From positions 1 to 5,135 of the forward strand of contig CACZSC010000023.1 of assembly GCA_902783755.1 (NCBI GenBank): DNA of 5,135 nt, in the 5' to 3' direction. A program made the translations under genes and the position numbers. Of the stretch, positions 1-5,135 are shown one piece after another. Below the pieces are notes generated by a model. The model was not told the DNA's origin. It worked only from the letters and a program-made list of their open reading frames with translations, and made no database searches. This DNA comes from an uncultured Ruminococcus sp. (GTDB lineage: Bacteria; Bacillota; Clostridia; Oscillospirales; CAG-272). Position 1 is the first letter of the stretch. The number at the start of each line of letters is the position of its first letter.

Positions 1-1
1 G

Positions 2-883
2 CCGCCGATCTCGGTCCTGGCCATAATAGGATGGGCCATAGTCGCTGTGGGAGTCATCATGCTCATACTGGGCATCAAGGACATCACGTTTGCCGCGATT
101 ATCACCATAATTGTCGGTGTTGCGGTAGCCATACTCGGTACGGGCGGCAAATCGAACGACACCGACATAGAATTCAATATCTCCGAGAGGACAAAGGATC
201 TTCAGGAGCAGGCCGAGAAGAAATTCGAAGTGTTCGAAAAGAACTTCCTCAGGATGCTGAAGCCAATGAACATCCGCGGGTACGATTTCGAAGCAACGGA
301 AGAGCCTCTGTATTACAAGAAGGGAAACGACGGCGTCAACAGGACCAACTATTTCTGCGGATGCAACGTCATATTCACAAGCGAGAAGATCTACGTCTAC
401 CGCAGGAGATTCTCCCTCATAGACGAGTCGATAGATGAGACCGTGGCCGAGTCCTTCTTCTTCAACGATCTGAAGGACGCAACCATCGAAGAGAAGACCT
501 TCAACTATGACAAGGGCAGAAAGCCCGTCTCCGTAAAATACTACGTGTTCAGCATCAACAAGATGGAAGGTGAGCCTGCTCTCAGGATGTGCGTCGACTA
601 CGGCGCCGACATCGACACCTACACCGACCAGATCTCCCGTGCCATCGTGACAAGGAAGAAGGAGCTCGCGAAACGCGCTGCGGAAGCAGCCGAGAGGCGT
701 GCCGCGTTCAGGGCTAAACTGGCCGAGGACGCCGCCGCGGATGAGCAGAACGCCACCGGCGCTGACGTGCCGGAAGAACCCGCGGAACCCGAAGCTGCCG
801 TGGAACCCGCAGAAGCGGAGGAGACCGTTCCGGCCGAGGATCACGTTCCGGCTGAAGAAGAGAAGACTGAAGAGGCTGAATAA
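2..883 (+). CDS. Membrane protein of unknown function with acidic repeat tail, 5' end missing
   Basis: The frame is open to the left edge, so the gene begins outside the window; a GTG at 47 lies inside a membrane segment and is unlikely to be the true start. The 293 visible residues begin with two hydrophobic segments (about residues 3-25 and 28-46) joined by a very short turn, then a polar region. A mixed soluble domain follows (about 60-215), containing an FCGCNV motif, a YVYRRRFSLIDE strand-like stretch and an ESFFFNDLKD segment at about 150-159. The alternating pattern of strands recalls bacterial PH-like domains, but this is only an impression. Next come a charged helix rich in Ala, Arg, Lys and Glu (about 218-250, possible coiled coil) and a strongly acidic Ala/Glu/Pro tail ending in EEAE. 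I do not recognise the family and assign no function. The next gene is convergent, so this is the end of its transcription unit. Confidence 0.85.
   Translation, partial: PPISVLAIIGWAIVAVGVIMLILGIKDITFAAIITIIVGVAVAILGTGGKSNDTDIEFNISERTKDLQEQAEKKFEVFEKNFLRMLKPMNIRGYDFEATEEPLYYKKGNDGVNRTNYFCGCNVIFTSEKIYVYRRRFSLIDESIDETVAESFFFNDLKDATIEEKTFNYDKGRKPVSVKYYVFSINKMEGEPALRMCVDYGADIDTYTDQISRAIVTRKKELAKRAAEAAERRAAFRAKLAEDAAADEQNATGADVPEEPAEPEAAVEPAEAEETVPAEDHVPAEEEKTEEAE
776..858 (+). repeat. Short in-frame repeats coding for the Pro/Glu/Ala tail
   Basis: GAACCCG occurs three times (776, 785 and 803), spaced 9 and 18 bases apart and so in frame. A 14-base unit starting GTTCCGGC occurs at 827-840 and 845-858 with two differences and an 18-base period, coding for VPAEDH then VPAEEE. 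Together they make the low-complexity acidic tail of the membrane protein. Such tracts usually arise by slippage or unequal exchange and often vary in length between strains; the variation here is inferred, not seen. Confidence 0.6.
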
Positions 884-901
884 CATCGCGCCACAAATCA
901 C

Positions 902-930
902 AGGGCTGCGGCAATCATGCTGCAGCCCTT
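902..930. terminator. Hairpin between convergent genes, likely terminator
   Basis: An 8-bp perfect stem (AGGGCTGC at 902-909 with GCAGCCCT at 922-929) is extended inward by a G-T pair and two G-C pairs, leaving a six-base loop (913-918). It lies 18 bases after the stop of the upstream plus-strand gene and just beyond the stop of the minus-strand gene at 934. The T-rich stretch after it is weak on both strands, so it may end transcription from both sides with modest efficiency, or serve mainly as a 3' end stabiliser. Confidence 0.65.
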
Positions 931-933
931 ATG

Positions 934-2904
934 TTATATGTAGAGCCTGACGGCGGCGCCGTCCGGCCATCTGTCGGCTTCGACGACGTTCATGCCGTCC
1001 GCCGTCATTTCAGAGATGTCTGCAGTGTAAGGCCTCAGAGCCAGCACGCCGGTCTCCCTGCCGTTCACGAGCACCCGGGTGAATCCCCGTATCTTTTCGG
1101 CCGAAAATACCGCTTTGGAGAATCCATGATCCGCCGTAAAGTTGTTTTTTGCCGGACTTACGGCTTCAGACGAGACCAGACCGGGACCGCGAGCCTCCTC
1201 TCCCGTCACAGGCAGCGCCCCCGGATCGAACCCCAGTACCGCACACCCGCCTGAAGGTATGTTCACGGTGTACGTGAATCCGCTGTCAGCCATGCTGCAG
1301 ACGGCATCCCTGATATCACCTGTCACGGGATCCAGCCATTTTCCCCTCCCGTTGTTCTCCGTAACGTAACTTCCCGGCACCGGCACGTCGCCGGTGTTTA
1401 TGAATATGACGAATTCGCAGCCGCTCTTTCTGTAGCGGACCGTATACGGGGACGTTCCACCGGACGGCCTGAAACCGCAGGACCCGGCACCGGCAAGCAC
1501 GGTCCCGGCAAAAGCGCTGTTCCGGTGGCACGTGCCTCCCTCCGAAATGAATCCGCCCAGCTTTGACAGTATCCTGCTGTCGATCCTCATACCGTTATCA
1601 ACGAGGACCGTTGAGTATTCGTACCGGTCTATATGTATCTCATCCCCGTGGACATGAGCTTTTTCCATGAAGTCTTCAGCCGTCAGGTAGTTGAACGCGT
1701 ATCCCGCCTTCATGAGCTCATCCGCCTGTCTCAACGGGACATTTCCGGATGAGCACAGCACCGCCGCTTCCGGCATATCGGTGCCCGACGTCGCGAGCCA
1801 GGACATGCGCTTCATGAACGAGGATAGGATGCGGATATCCTCTTCCCTCTCGCCTTCAAACAGATCCGCTGAAGGATCGGACAGATTGTCGAGGACAAGG
1901 AGGTTGCACCCGGCTCTCACCGCCGTGTAAACGTCTTTCTGGATATCCCACAGATCCTGCGACGGATCCGTGAACCCGCAGCATCTCGGCAGCCCCCTGT
2001 GTCTCGCGCAGTCTGCCGTCAGCTTTGCTCCGTGGAGGTCCGAAAGGACGGCTCCGGGAGCGCTGAGATGACCGGTGATGTCCGTGTTGTACGGGTCGGC
2101 GGGATCGGCGAAAAGCAGTACCTTCCGGCTGTCGCACCATTCCCTGACGGGATCAAGGGTATGTTCCGCGTAGCACCTGCACAGGATCTTCCTCATGAGA
2201 TGCTCCGCTTCCCTTCTCACTTTCTTTACCAGGGGCTCCTCCACGAGGGAAAGCAGCATTTCGAGGTCCCCGCCTTCCGAGAGAAACTCTTCGCAGATGT
2301 TGCCGTTCCAGGGCACGAGCCCGTCATCCCGCGGGAAACTGCAGTCGGAGCCTATCCTTCTGAACATGAATCCGATGACCGTGTTCCCGAAATGCTTTCC
2401 GCAGTTTTCGGAATACTTCTCGAGTATCCCGGAGATCACCGCCCCGGCATAACCTCCGTCGAACCTGTCCGGCGTTCCCGGCGTGTTCACATACCCGATT
2501 TCATAGGCTTCCAGCCCTTCACCGGCGCAGGCCGATACCCCGGATGTCTTCCCTTTTTCCATCTTCCTGAAGATCCGGAAAGCTGGAGATGCTTCCGGAT
2601 CCCCCTGCCCGCACAGCCAGCCCATTCCGGGGCAGCCGGACGCGGCCGGTCCGGTATCTGCCTCTATTATGACTGACATGCCCCTGTTGCCGGCTTTTTC
2701 GAGGAGCCGGTCAAGAAGGCTGAAATACGTCCCGTCGAGGACGCCTCCGTACCTTATGACGACCCCTCCGATCCCGGCCCTGTACAGCCGGTTCAGCCTC
2801 TTCGAGAGCAGATCGGGCTCTTCGTCCCCGCGTATATTGAAAACAGCGAAGGGCGAGCAGGCGGCGCCCGGCTCCCTCCACATGTCGCAGAACAGATCGA
2901 ACAT
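934..2904 (-). CDS. GH106-like (alpha-L-rhamnosidase-related) protein lacking recognisable catalytic acids
   Basis: A 656-residue protein without signal peptide or membrane segment, so probably cytoplasmic. The ATG start has a GGAGG site seven bases upstream. Residues about 10-90 match the start of the GH106-like barrel: a proline-bearing opening, RLNRLYRAGIGGVVIRYGG (about 39-54), then a strand of GMSVIIEADTG type (75-85). Residues about 195-215 (GLVPWNGNICEEFLSEGGDL) match the family segment where a PWT-type motif precedes an EEF helix. Residues 357-460 resemble the domain that follows the barrel (SSFMKRMSWL, AAVLCSSGN, LMKAGYAFNYL, ISEGGTC). The C-terminus (about 595-656, VLVNGRETGVLALRPYTADIS) is a GH2-type sugar-binding jelly roll. 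It is shorter than the 800-1100 residues usual for GH106, and the DEP and SE[TA]FG acidic motifs I expect are replaced (FRRIGS at 181-186; PRCCGFTDPS at 306-315). There are about 21 cysteines, which is many. No frameshift is visible. The family call is from remembered motifs; the substrate is unknown. Confidence 0.65.
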   Translation of the reverse strand: MFDLFCDMWREPGAACSPFAVFNIRGDEEPDLLSKRLNRLYRAGIGGVVIRYGGVLDGTYFSLLDRLLEKAGNRGMSVIIEADTGPAASGCPGMGWLCGQGDPEASPAFRIFRKMEKGKTSGVSACAGEGLEAYEIGYVNTPGTPDRFDGGYAGAVISGILEKYSENCGKHFGNTVIGFMFRRIGSDCSFPRDDGLVPWNGNICEEFLSEGGDLEMLLSLVEEPLVKKVRREAEHLMRKILCRCYAEHTLDPVREWCDSRKVLLFADPADPYNTDITGHLSAPGAVLSDLHGAKLTADCARHRGLPRCCGFTDPSQDLWDIQKDVYTAVRAGCNLLVLDNLSDPSADLFEGEREEDIRILSSFMKRMSWLATSGTDMPEAAVLCSSGNVPLRQADELMKAGYAFNYLTAEDFMEKAHVHGDEIHIDRYEYSTVLVDNGMRIDSRILSKLGGFISEGGTCHRNSAFAGTVLAGAGSCGFRPSGGTSPYTVRYRKSGCEFVIFINTGDVPVPGSYVTENNGRGKWLDPVTGDIRDAVCSMADSGFTYTVNIPSGGCAVLGFDPGALPVTGEEARGPGLVSSEAVSPAKNNFTADHGFSKAVFSAEKIRGFTRVLVNGRETGVLALRPYTADISEMTADGMNVVEADRWPDGAAVRLYI

Positions 2905-2911
2905 ATATGCG

Positions 2912-2916
2912 CCTCC
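2912..2916 (-). promoter_or_regulatory. Ribosome binding site of the GH106-like gene
   Basis: On the minus strand GGAGG lies seven bases before the ATG at 2904. This is a near-ideal site and fixes the start of the reading frame. Confidence 0.85.
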
Positions 2917-2934
2917 GATTTTTCTTCACAGCGA

Positions 2935-2963
2935 AATATATCACAATCCGGCTCACATGGCAA
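2935..2963 (-). promoter_or_regulatory. Sigma-A-type promoter for the GH106-like gene
   Basis: Read on the minus strand, a TTGCCA -35 box (2958-2963) and a TATATT -10 box (2935-2940) are separated by exactly 17 bases, each one base from consensus. The three bases before the -10 box read TGA, giving an extended -10. Transcription would start near 2928, leaving a leader of about 24 bases that contains the ribosome binding site. Confidence 0.75.
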
Positions 2964-2972
2964 GTACGGCCG

Positions 2973-3017
2973 GCTTTTTCACCCGCTTTTCACATGCTTT
3001 TCATCCGCTTTTCATCG
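2973..3017. repeat. Four-copy 11-bp tandem repeat between divergent promoters, candidate operator array
   Basis: Units start at 2973 (GCTTTTTCACCC), 2985 (GCTTTTCACAT), 2996 (GCTTTTCATCC) and 3007 (GCTTTTCATCG), with periods of 12, 11 and 11 bases. Each has a conserved GCTTTTCA core (one extra T in the first) and a variable tail. The array is about 10 bases from the minus-strand -35 box and 8 from the plus-strand -35 box. A conserved 7-base core plus 4-base spacer is the geometry known for direct-repeat boxes of OmpR/PhoB-family response regulators. The phased A/T tracts could alternatively bend DNA or act as UP elements for both promoters. The repeat is seen directly; the role is inferred. 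Confidence 0.7.
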
Positions 3018-3025
3018 TTCGCCAC

Positions 3026-3054
3026 TTGAAAAAAACGCTCCGTTGTGGTAACAT
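3026..3054 (+). promoter_or_regulatory. Sigma-A-type promoter for the foldase lipoprotein gene
   Basis: TTGAAA (3026-3031) and TAACAT (3049-3054) are 17 bases apart. The -35 box has one mismatch to consensus and the -10 box two, helped by an extended -10 element (TGG at 3046-3048). Transcription should begin near 3061, giving a leader of about 65 bases before the ATG at 3126. It diverges from the minus-strand promoter, the two -35 boxes being 62 bases apart. Confidence 0.65.
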
Positions 3055-3066
3055 ATCTCCGTTGTG
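3038..3066. repeat. Perfect 10-bp direct repeat bracketing the -10 box, candidate operator
   Basis: CTCCGTTGTG occurs at 3038-3047 and again at 3057-3066, a 19-base period. The two copies flank the -10 box (3049-3054), and the second covers the expected transcription start. A regulator bound to both would block RNA polymerase, so repression is the natural reading. No regulator gene is in the window. Confidence 0.5.
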
Positions 3067-3112
3067 AAAGAATGAAAACGAATGATATATACAGCTCCGG
3101 GATCAGCCGGAA

Positions 3113-3119
3113 AAGGGAG
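3113..3119 (+). promoter_or_regulatory. Ribosome binding site of the foldase lipoprotein gene
   Basis: AAGGGAG ends six bases before the ATG at 3126. It selects this start over the upstream in-frame GTG at 3045, which lies within the promoter, and over the ATG at 3072, which has only a weak GAAAG before it. Confidence 0.75.
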
Positions 3120-3125
3120 TATCAA

Positions 3126-4229
3126 ATGAAAAGACTATTACCGCTCTTACTGTGCCTCGTCCTTCTCTCGGGGATCATGGTATCATGCCAGAGCAAACCG
3201 GCCGGGTTCTACGACTACGATCTGAACGATTACATAGACCTCGGCGAATACAAGGGACTCGAAGCAGTCGCAGCCACCTACGATGTGGACGAGGACGCTG
3301 CGATACAGCTCCAGATACAGGCTTCCCTGTACCAGTACTCGAAGAAAGTAGAAGTGGACAGGGAGTCACAGCTTGGCGACGTGGTCTACATCGATTCCAT
3401 AGGAAGGATCGACGGGGTGATCTACGGCGGAACTTCCGCCACCAACCATCCTGTCACCATCGGCGGAGGAGAGGTCGGAGAGGAATTCGAGAACCGGCTC
3501 ATCGGTCACAAGAAGGGAGACAAGTTCTCCTTCGAGATCACCGTCCCCGATTCCCAGGCCGAGCTTGAAGCCCTCCGCGGCAAGACCGTGCATTACGATA
3601 TAACCATCAATTCCGTCAACGCCCAGGAGCCTCCACTGTATACGGACGAGTTCGTAAAGGCATATCTCGGATATGACTCGACCGAAGCCTACGAGGAACA
3701 CCTGAAGGAAGAGATGAGGAAAAACTACAGCAGTACCTTCTACACGACCGTGCTCGCCCAGATCTGGACCAAGGTATGCGACAGCACCACTGTGAAGAAA
3801 TACCCTCAGGCCGAAGTCAAGGCGAAATACGACTCCATCCTCTCGTCCATGAAGAACTTCTACGAGAGCGCTTCCCTCACCATGTCCCAGTTCGCGCTGG
3901 CATACTACAACATGACGGAGGAGGAGCTCCTCGAGAGCATCCGCGAGGAAGCGGAGACAACGGTCAAAGAGGACATGATCAGCCACGAGATCGCAAAGCG
4001 TGAAGGCATCACCGTGACTGAAGAGGATTACGCCGAGAGAGCCCCCCTGTTCGCTAAGAGATATGCCATCGACAGCGTGGAAGCCCTCGAAGCGAAATAC
4101 GGTAAGGACAAGATAATGGACGCGATCCTCATGGAAAAGGCCCAGGAGAAAGTCGCGGACCTGGCGAACGTGACATATACGGCGTCCGAGAACATAACCG
4201 TAAAGGACAGTTCGGGAACGGATGAATGA
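3126..4229 (+). CDS. Trigger-factor-like FKBP-type peptidyl-prolyl isomerase lipoprotein
   Basis: A 367-residue exported protein predicted to assist folding of secreted proteins outside the membrane. The N-terminus is a lipoprotein signal peptide: MKR, a Leu-rich core, and MVSC, with Cys21 as the lipidation site (Met at -3 is a less usual lipobox residue). Residues about 30-80 hold the DYIDLGEYKGLE segment and a helix typical of clostridial trigger-factor-like lipoproteins. The FKBP domain spans about 80-162: DVVYIDSIGRIDG from residue 85, then GG, TIGGGEVGEEFENRLIGHKKGDKF, and a closing GKTVHYDITINSV strand. The rest, to about 345, is helical and matches the trigger factor C-terminal (SurA-like) chaperone region. 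The ribosome-binding N-domain of cytosolic trigger factor is absent, which fits export. The usual IPG before the active-site Phe is replaced by VGEE-type residues, so isomerase activity may be weak. This start, rather than one further upstream, is supported by the signal peptide and ribosome binding site. The gene is transcribed alone and followed by a terminator. Confidence 0.85.
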   Translation: MKRLLPLLLCLVLLSGIMVSCQSKPAGFYDYDLNDYIDLGEYKGLEAVAATYDVDEDAAIQLQIQASLYQYSKKVEVDRESQLGDVVYIDSIGRIDGVIYGGTSATNHPVTIGGGEVGEEFENRLIGHKKGDKFSFEITVPDSQAELEALRGKTVHYDITINSVNAQEPPLYTDEFVKAYLGYDSTEAYEEHLKEEMRKNYSSTFYTTVLAQIWTKVCDSTTVKKYPQAEVKAKYDSILSSMKNFYESASLTMSQFALAYYNMTEEELLESIREEAETTVKEDMISHEIAKREGITVTEEDYAERAPLFAKRYAIDSVEALEAKYGKDKIMDAILMEKAQEKVADLANVTYTASENITVKDSSGTDE

Positions 4230-4233
4230 TATT

Positions 4234-4265
4234 AAAAAAGCAGATGCGTGATCATCTGCTTTTTT
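4234..4265 (+). terminator. Strong intrinsic terminator after the foldase lipoprotein gene
   Basis: Five bases after the TGA, AGCAGATG (4239-4246) pairs perfectly with CATCTGCT (4253-4260) around a six-base loop. The flanking A and T runs extend the match to 13 pairs, and the right side ends in a run of six T. The A run on the left means it could also work in the opposite direction. Confidence 0.9.
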
Positions 4266-4273
4266 CAGACAAC

Positions 4274-4278
4274 GGAGG
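4274..4278 (+). promoter_or_regulatory. Ribosome binding site that sets a TTG start
   Basis: GGAGG lies six bases before the TTG at 4285. The spacing and the fit of the first translated residues to the GH127 N-terminus (ISFRNVELKDGFW) support TTG as initiator. No in-frame ATG or GTG in suitable position is nearby; the next candidate, GTG at 4309, would cut into the conserved N-terminal segment. Confidence 0.75.
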
Positions 4279-4284
4279 AAGACA

Positions 4285-5135
4285 TTGAGAAACATCAGCT
4301 TCAGAAACGTGGAACTCAAAGACGGGTTCTGGAAAAACAGATGGGATATAAACAGGAACACCACCCTGGAATGCGTATATGACAGATTCAGGGAGACCGG
4401 ACGGATAGACGCCTTCAGGTGCGACTACGACAGAGAGACCGGTGAGGGCACCAGAGCCCATTATTTCTGGGACTCCGACGTGGCGAAGTGGATCGAAGCC
4501 GCGGCATACTGTCTTGAAAAAGGGCCCTCAAAGGATCTCGAGGACAGGATAGACTGGCTGGTGGATCAGATAGAGGAGCATGCGGATCCCGACGGATATT
4601 TCAACATATACTTTCTGACCGTGGAACCTGAAAACCGTTTCACGGACAGGATGAAGCACGAGCTCTACTGCGCAGGCCATCTGATGGAAGCGGCAGTGGC
4701 ATACAAAAAAGCCACGGGAAAGGACAAGTTCCTGCGGCTGATGGAAAAATACGCCGACTATATCTACAGGCGTTTCGTGGAAGAGAAGTCCACGGGATTC
4801 CTCACTCCCGGCCACGAGGAGATAGAGCTGGCCCTGGTAAAGATGTACGAGGAGACCGGACGGGAGAAGTATCTGGATCTGGCCAGGTTCTTCATAAACA
4901 CGAGAGGCACCGAGGATCTGAAGGAATACAGGCACTATACCCAGAGCCATGTCCCCGTCAGGGAGTTCACGGAAGCCGGCGGTCACGCCGTCCGGGCCGT
5001 ATATCTGTACTCCGCCATGGCGGATCTTGCGAGGATAGACTCCGATGAGGGACTGAAGGAAGCATGCCTCAGGCTGTACCGCAGCATAACGGAAGAGAAA
5101 ATGTACGTGACCGGCGGCATAGGCTCCAACTCCAA
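4285..5135 (+). CDS. GH127 (DUF1680) beta-L-arabinofuranosidase family protein, 3' end missing
   Basis: The first 283 codons of a gene that runs off the right edge; family members are usually about 600-650 residues, so under half is seen. GH127 enzymes release beta-L-arabinofuranose from plant glycoproteins and pectin side chains. Visible family motifs in the alpha/alpha-barrel are FWDSDVAKWIEAAAYCL (61-77), a DPDGYFNIYF segment (about 102-111), HELYCAGHLMEAAVAY (from 125), TPGHEEIELALVKMYEETG (from 174), the TQSHVPVRE segment, EAGGHAVRAVYLYS (from 231) and MYVTGGIGS at the edge. His125, His177 and His234 match the His residues that line the pocket of the characterised enzyme HypBA1; the 52-residue gap between the first two agrees. 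The catalytic Glu and the zinc-binding Cys cluster would lie beyond the edge and cannot be checked. There is no signal peptide, so it acts in the cytoplasm on imported oligosaccharides. A strong terminator sits directly upstream and no clear promoter is visible between them. Confidence 0.9.
   Translation, partial: MRNISFRNVELKDGFWKNRWDINRNTTLECVYDRFRETGRIDAFRCDYDRETGEGTRAHYFWDSDVAKWIEAAAYCLEKGPSKDLEDRIDWLVDQIEEHADPDGYFNIYFLTVEPENRFTDRMKHELYCAGHLMEAAVAYKKATGKDKFLRLMEKYADYIYRRFVEEKSTGFLTPGHEEIELALVKMYEETGREKYLDLARFFINTRGTEDLKEYRHYTQSHVPVREFTEAGGHAVRAVYLYSAMADLARIDSDEGLKEACLRLYRSITEEKMYVTGGIGSNS

Noticed and set aside
47..49. GTG as start of the first membrane protein
   Set aside because: The frame continues upstream to the window edge and encodes the first half of a membrane segment, so the start is outside the window.
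1999..2676. Open frame of 225 codons on the plus strand
   Set aside because: It lies antisense to the GH106-like gene, has no recognisable domain, and arises from the GC-rich codon pattern of the real gene.
2926..2957. Three TCACA words around the minus-strand promoter as a CRP-like site
   Set aside because: They are direct repeats at uneven spacing (15 and 12 bases), not the inverted arrangement a CRP-type dimer needs.
3095..3119. Leader hairpin that could hide the ribosome binding site of the foldase gene
   Set aside because: CTCC (3095-3098) can pair with GGAG (3116-3119), and CCGG with CCGG (3097-3110), but the stems are only four pairs long and mutually exclusive. This is too weak to claim a regulatory RNA.
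3045..3125. Upstream GTG start adding 27 residues to the foldase lipoprotein
   Set aside because: The GTG lies inside the promoter, before the expected transcription start, and the extension would bury the lipoprotein signal peptide. The ATG at 3126 has a good ribosome binding site.
3366..4364. Long open frame of 332 codons on the minus strand
   Set aside because: It is fully antisense to the foldase lipoprotein gene and runs through its terminator. The translation is a Val/Leu/His/Gly-rich mirror product without domain motifs, and the plus-strand frame has clear family motifs.
4528..4986. Open frame of 152 codons on the minus strand
   Set aside because: It is antisense to the GH127 gene, whose conserved motifs show that the plus strand is coding.

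Overview
The window looks like chromosomal DNA from an anaerobic member of the Bacillota, probably a gut- or rumen-associated Clostridia species. The reasons are clear GGAGG-type ribosome binding sites, sigma-A-like promoters with extended -10 boxes, a lipoprotein of the trigger-factor-like type common in Clostridia, and cytoplasmic (signal-less) enzymes for plant or host glycans. The DNA is fairly GC-rich but uses many AGG (Arg) and ATA (Ile) codons. The assignment is inferred from these traits; there is no rRNA or other phylogenetic marker here.

Layout. (1) Bases 2-883, plus strand: the 3' part of a membrane protein of unknown function, with two N-terminal membrane segments visible, a soluble domain, and an acidic Ala/Glu/Pro repeat tail. 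(2) 902-930: a hairpin between two convergent genes. (3) 934-2904, minus strand: a 656-residue GH106-like (alpha-L-rhamnosidase-related) protein. Its fold signature is visible, but the acidic catalytic motifs I expect are not, so it may be a pseudoenzyme or a diverged enzyme. (4) 2905-3125: a divergent control region. It has one well-formed promoter facing each way, a four-copy 11-bp tandem repeat between the two -35 boxes, and a perfect 10-bp direct repeat bracketing the plus-strand -10 box. (5) 3126-4229, plus strand: an exported lipoprotein with an FKBP-type prolyl isomerase domain and a trigger-factor C-terminal chaperone-like region. (6) 4234-4265: a strong intrinsic terminator. (7) 4285 to the window end, plus strand: the first 283 codons of a GH127 (DUF1680) beta-L-arabinofuranosidase, starting at TTG.

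How the parts may work together: the two glycosidase-family proteins both lack signal peptides, so they would act inside the cell on imported rhamnose- or arabinose-containing oligosaccharides. Between them lies a surface foldase that would help fold exported proteins. The shared repeat array between the divergent promoters makes co-regulation of the GH106-like gene and the foldase gene plausible but unproven. No mobile element, CRISPR array, tRNA or rRNA was seen. The parts most worth a second look are the control region and the GH106-like protein without recognisable catalytic acids.
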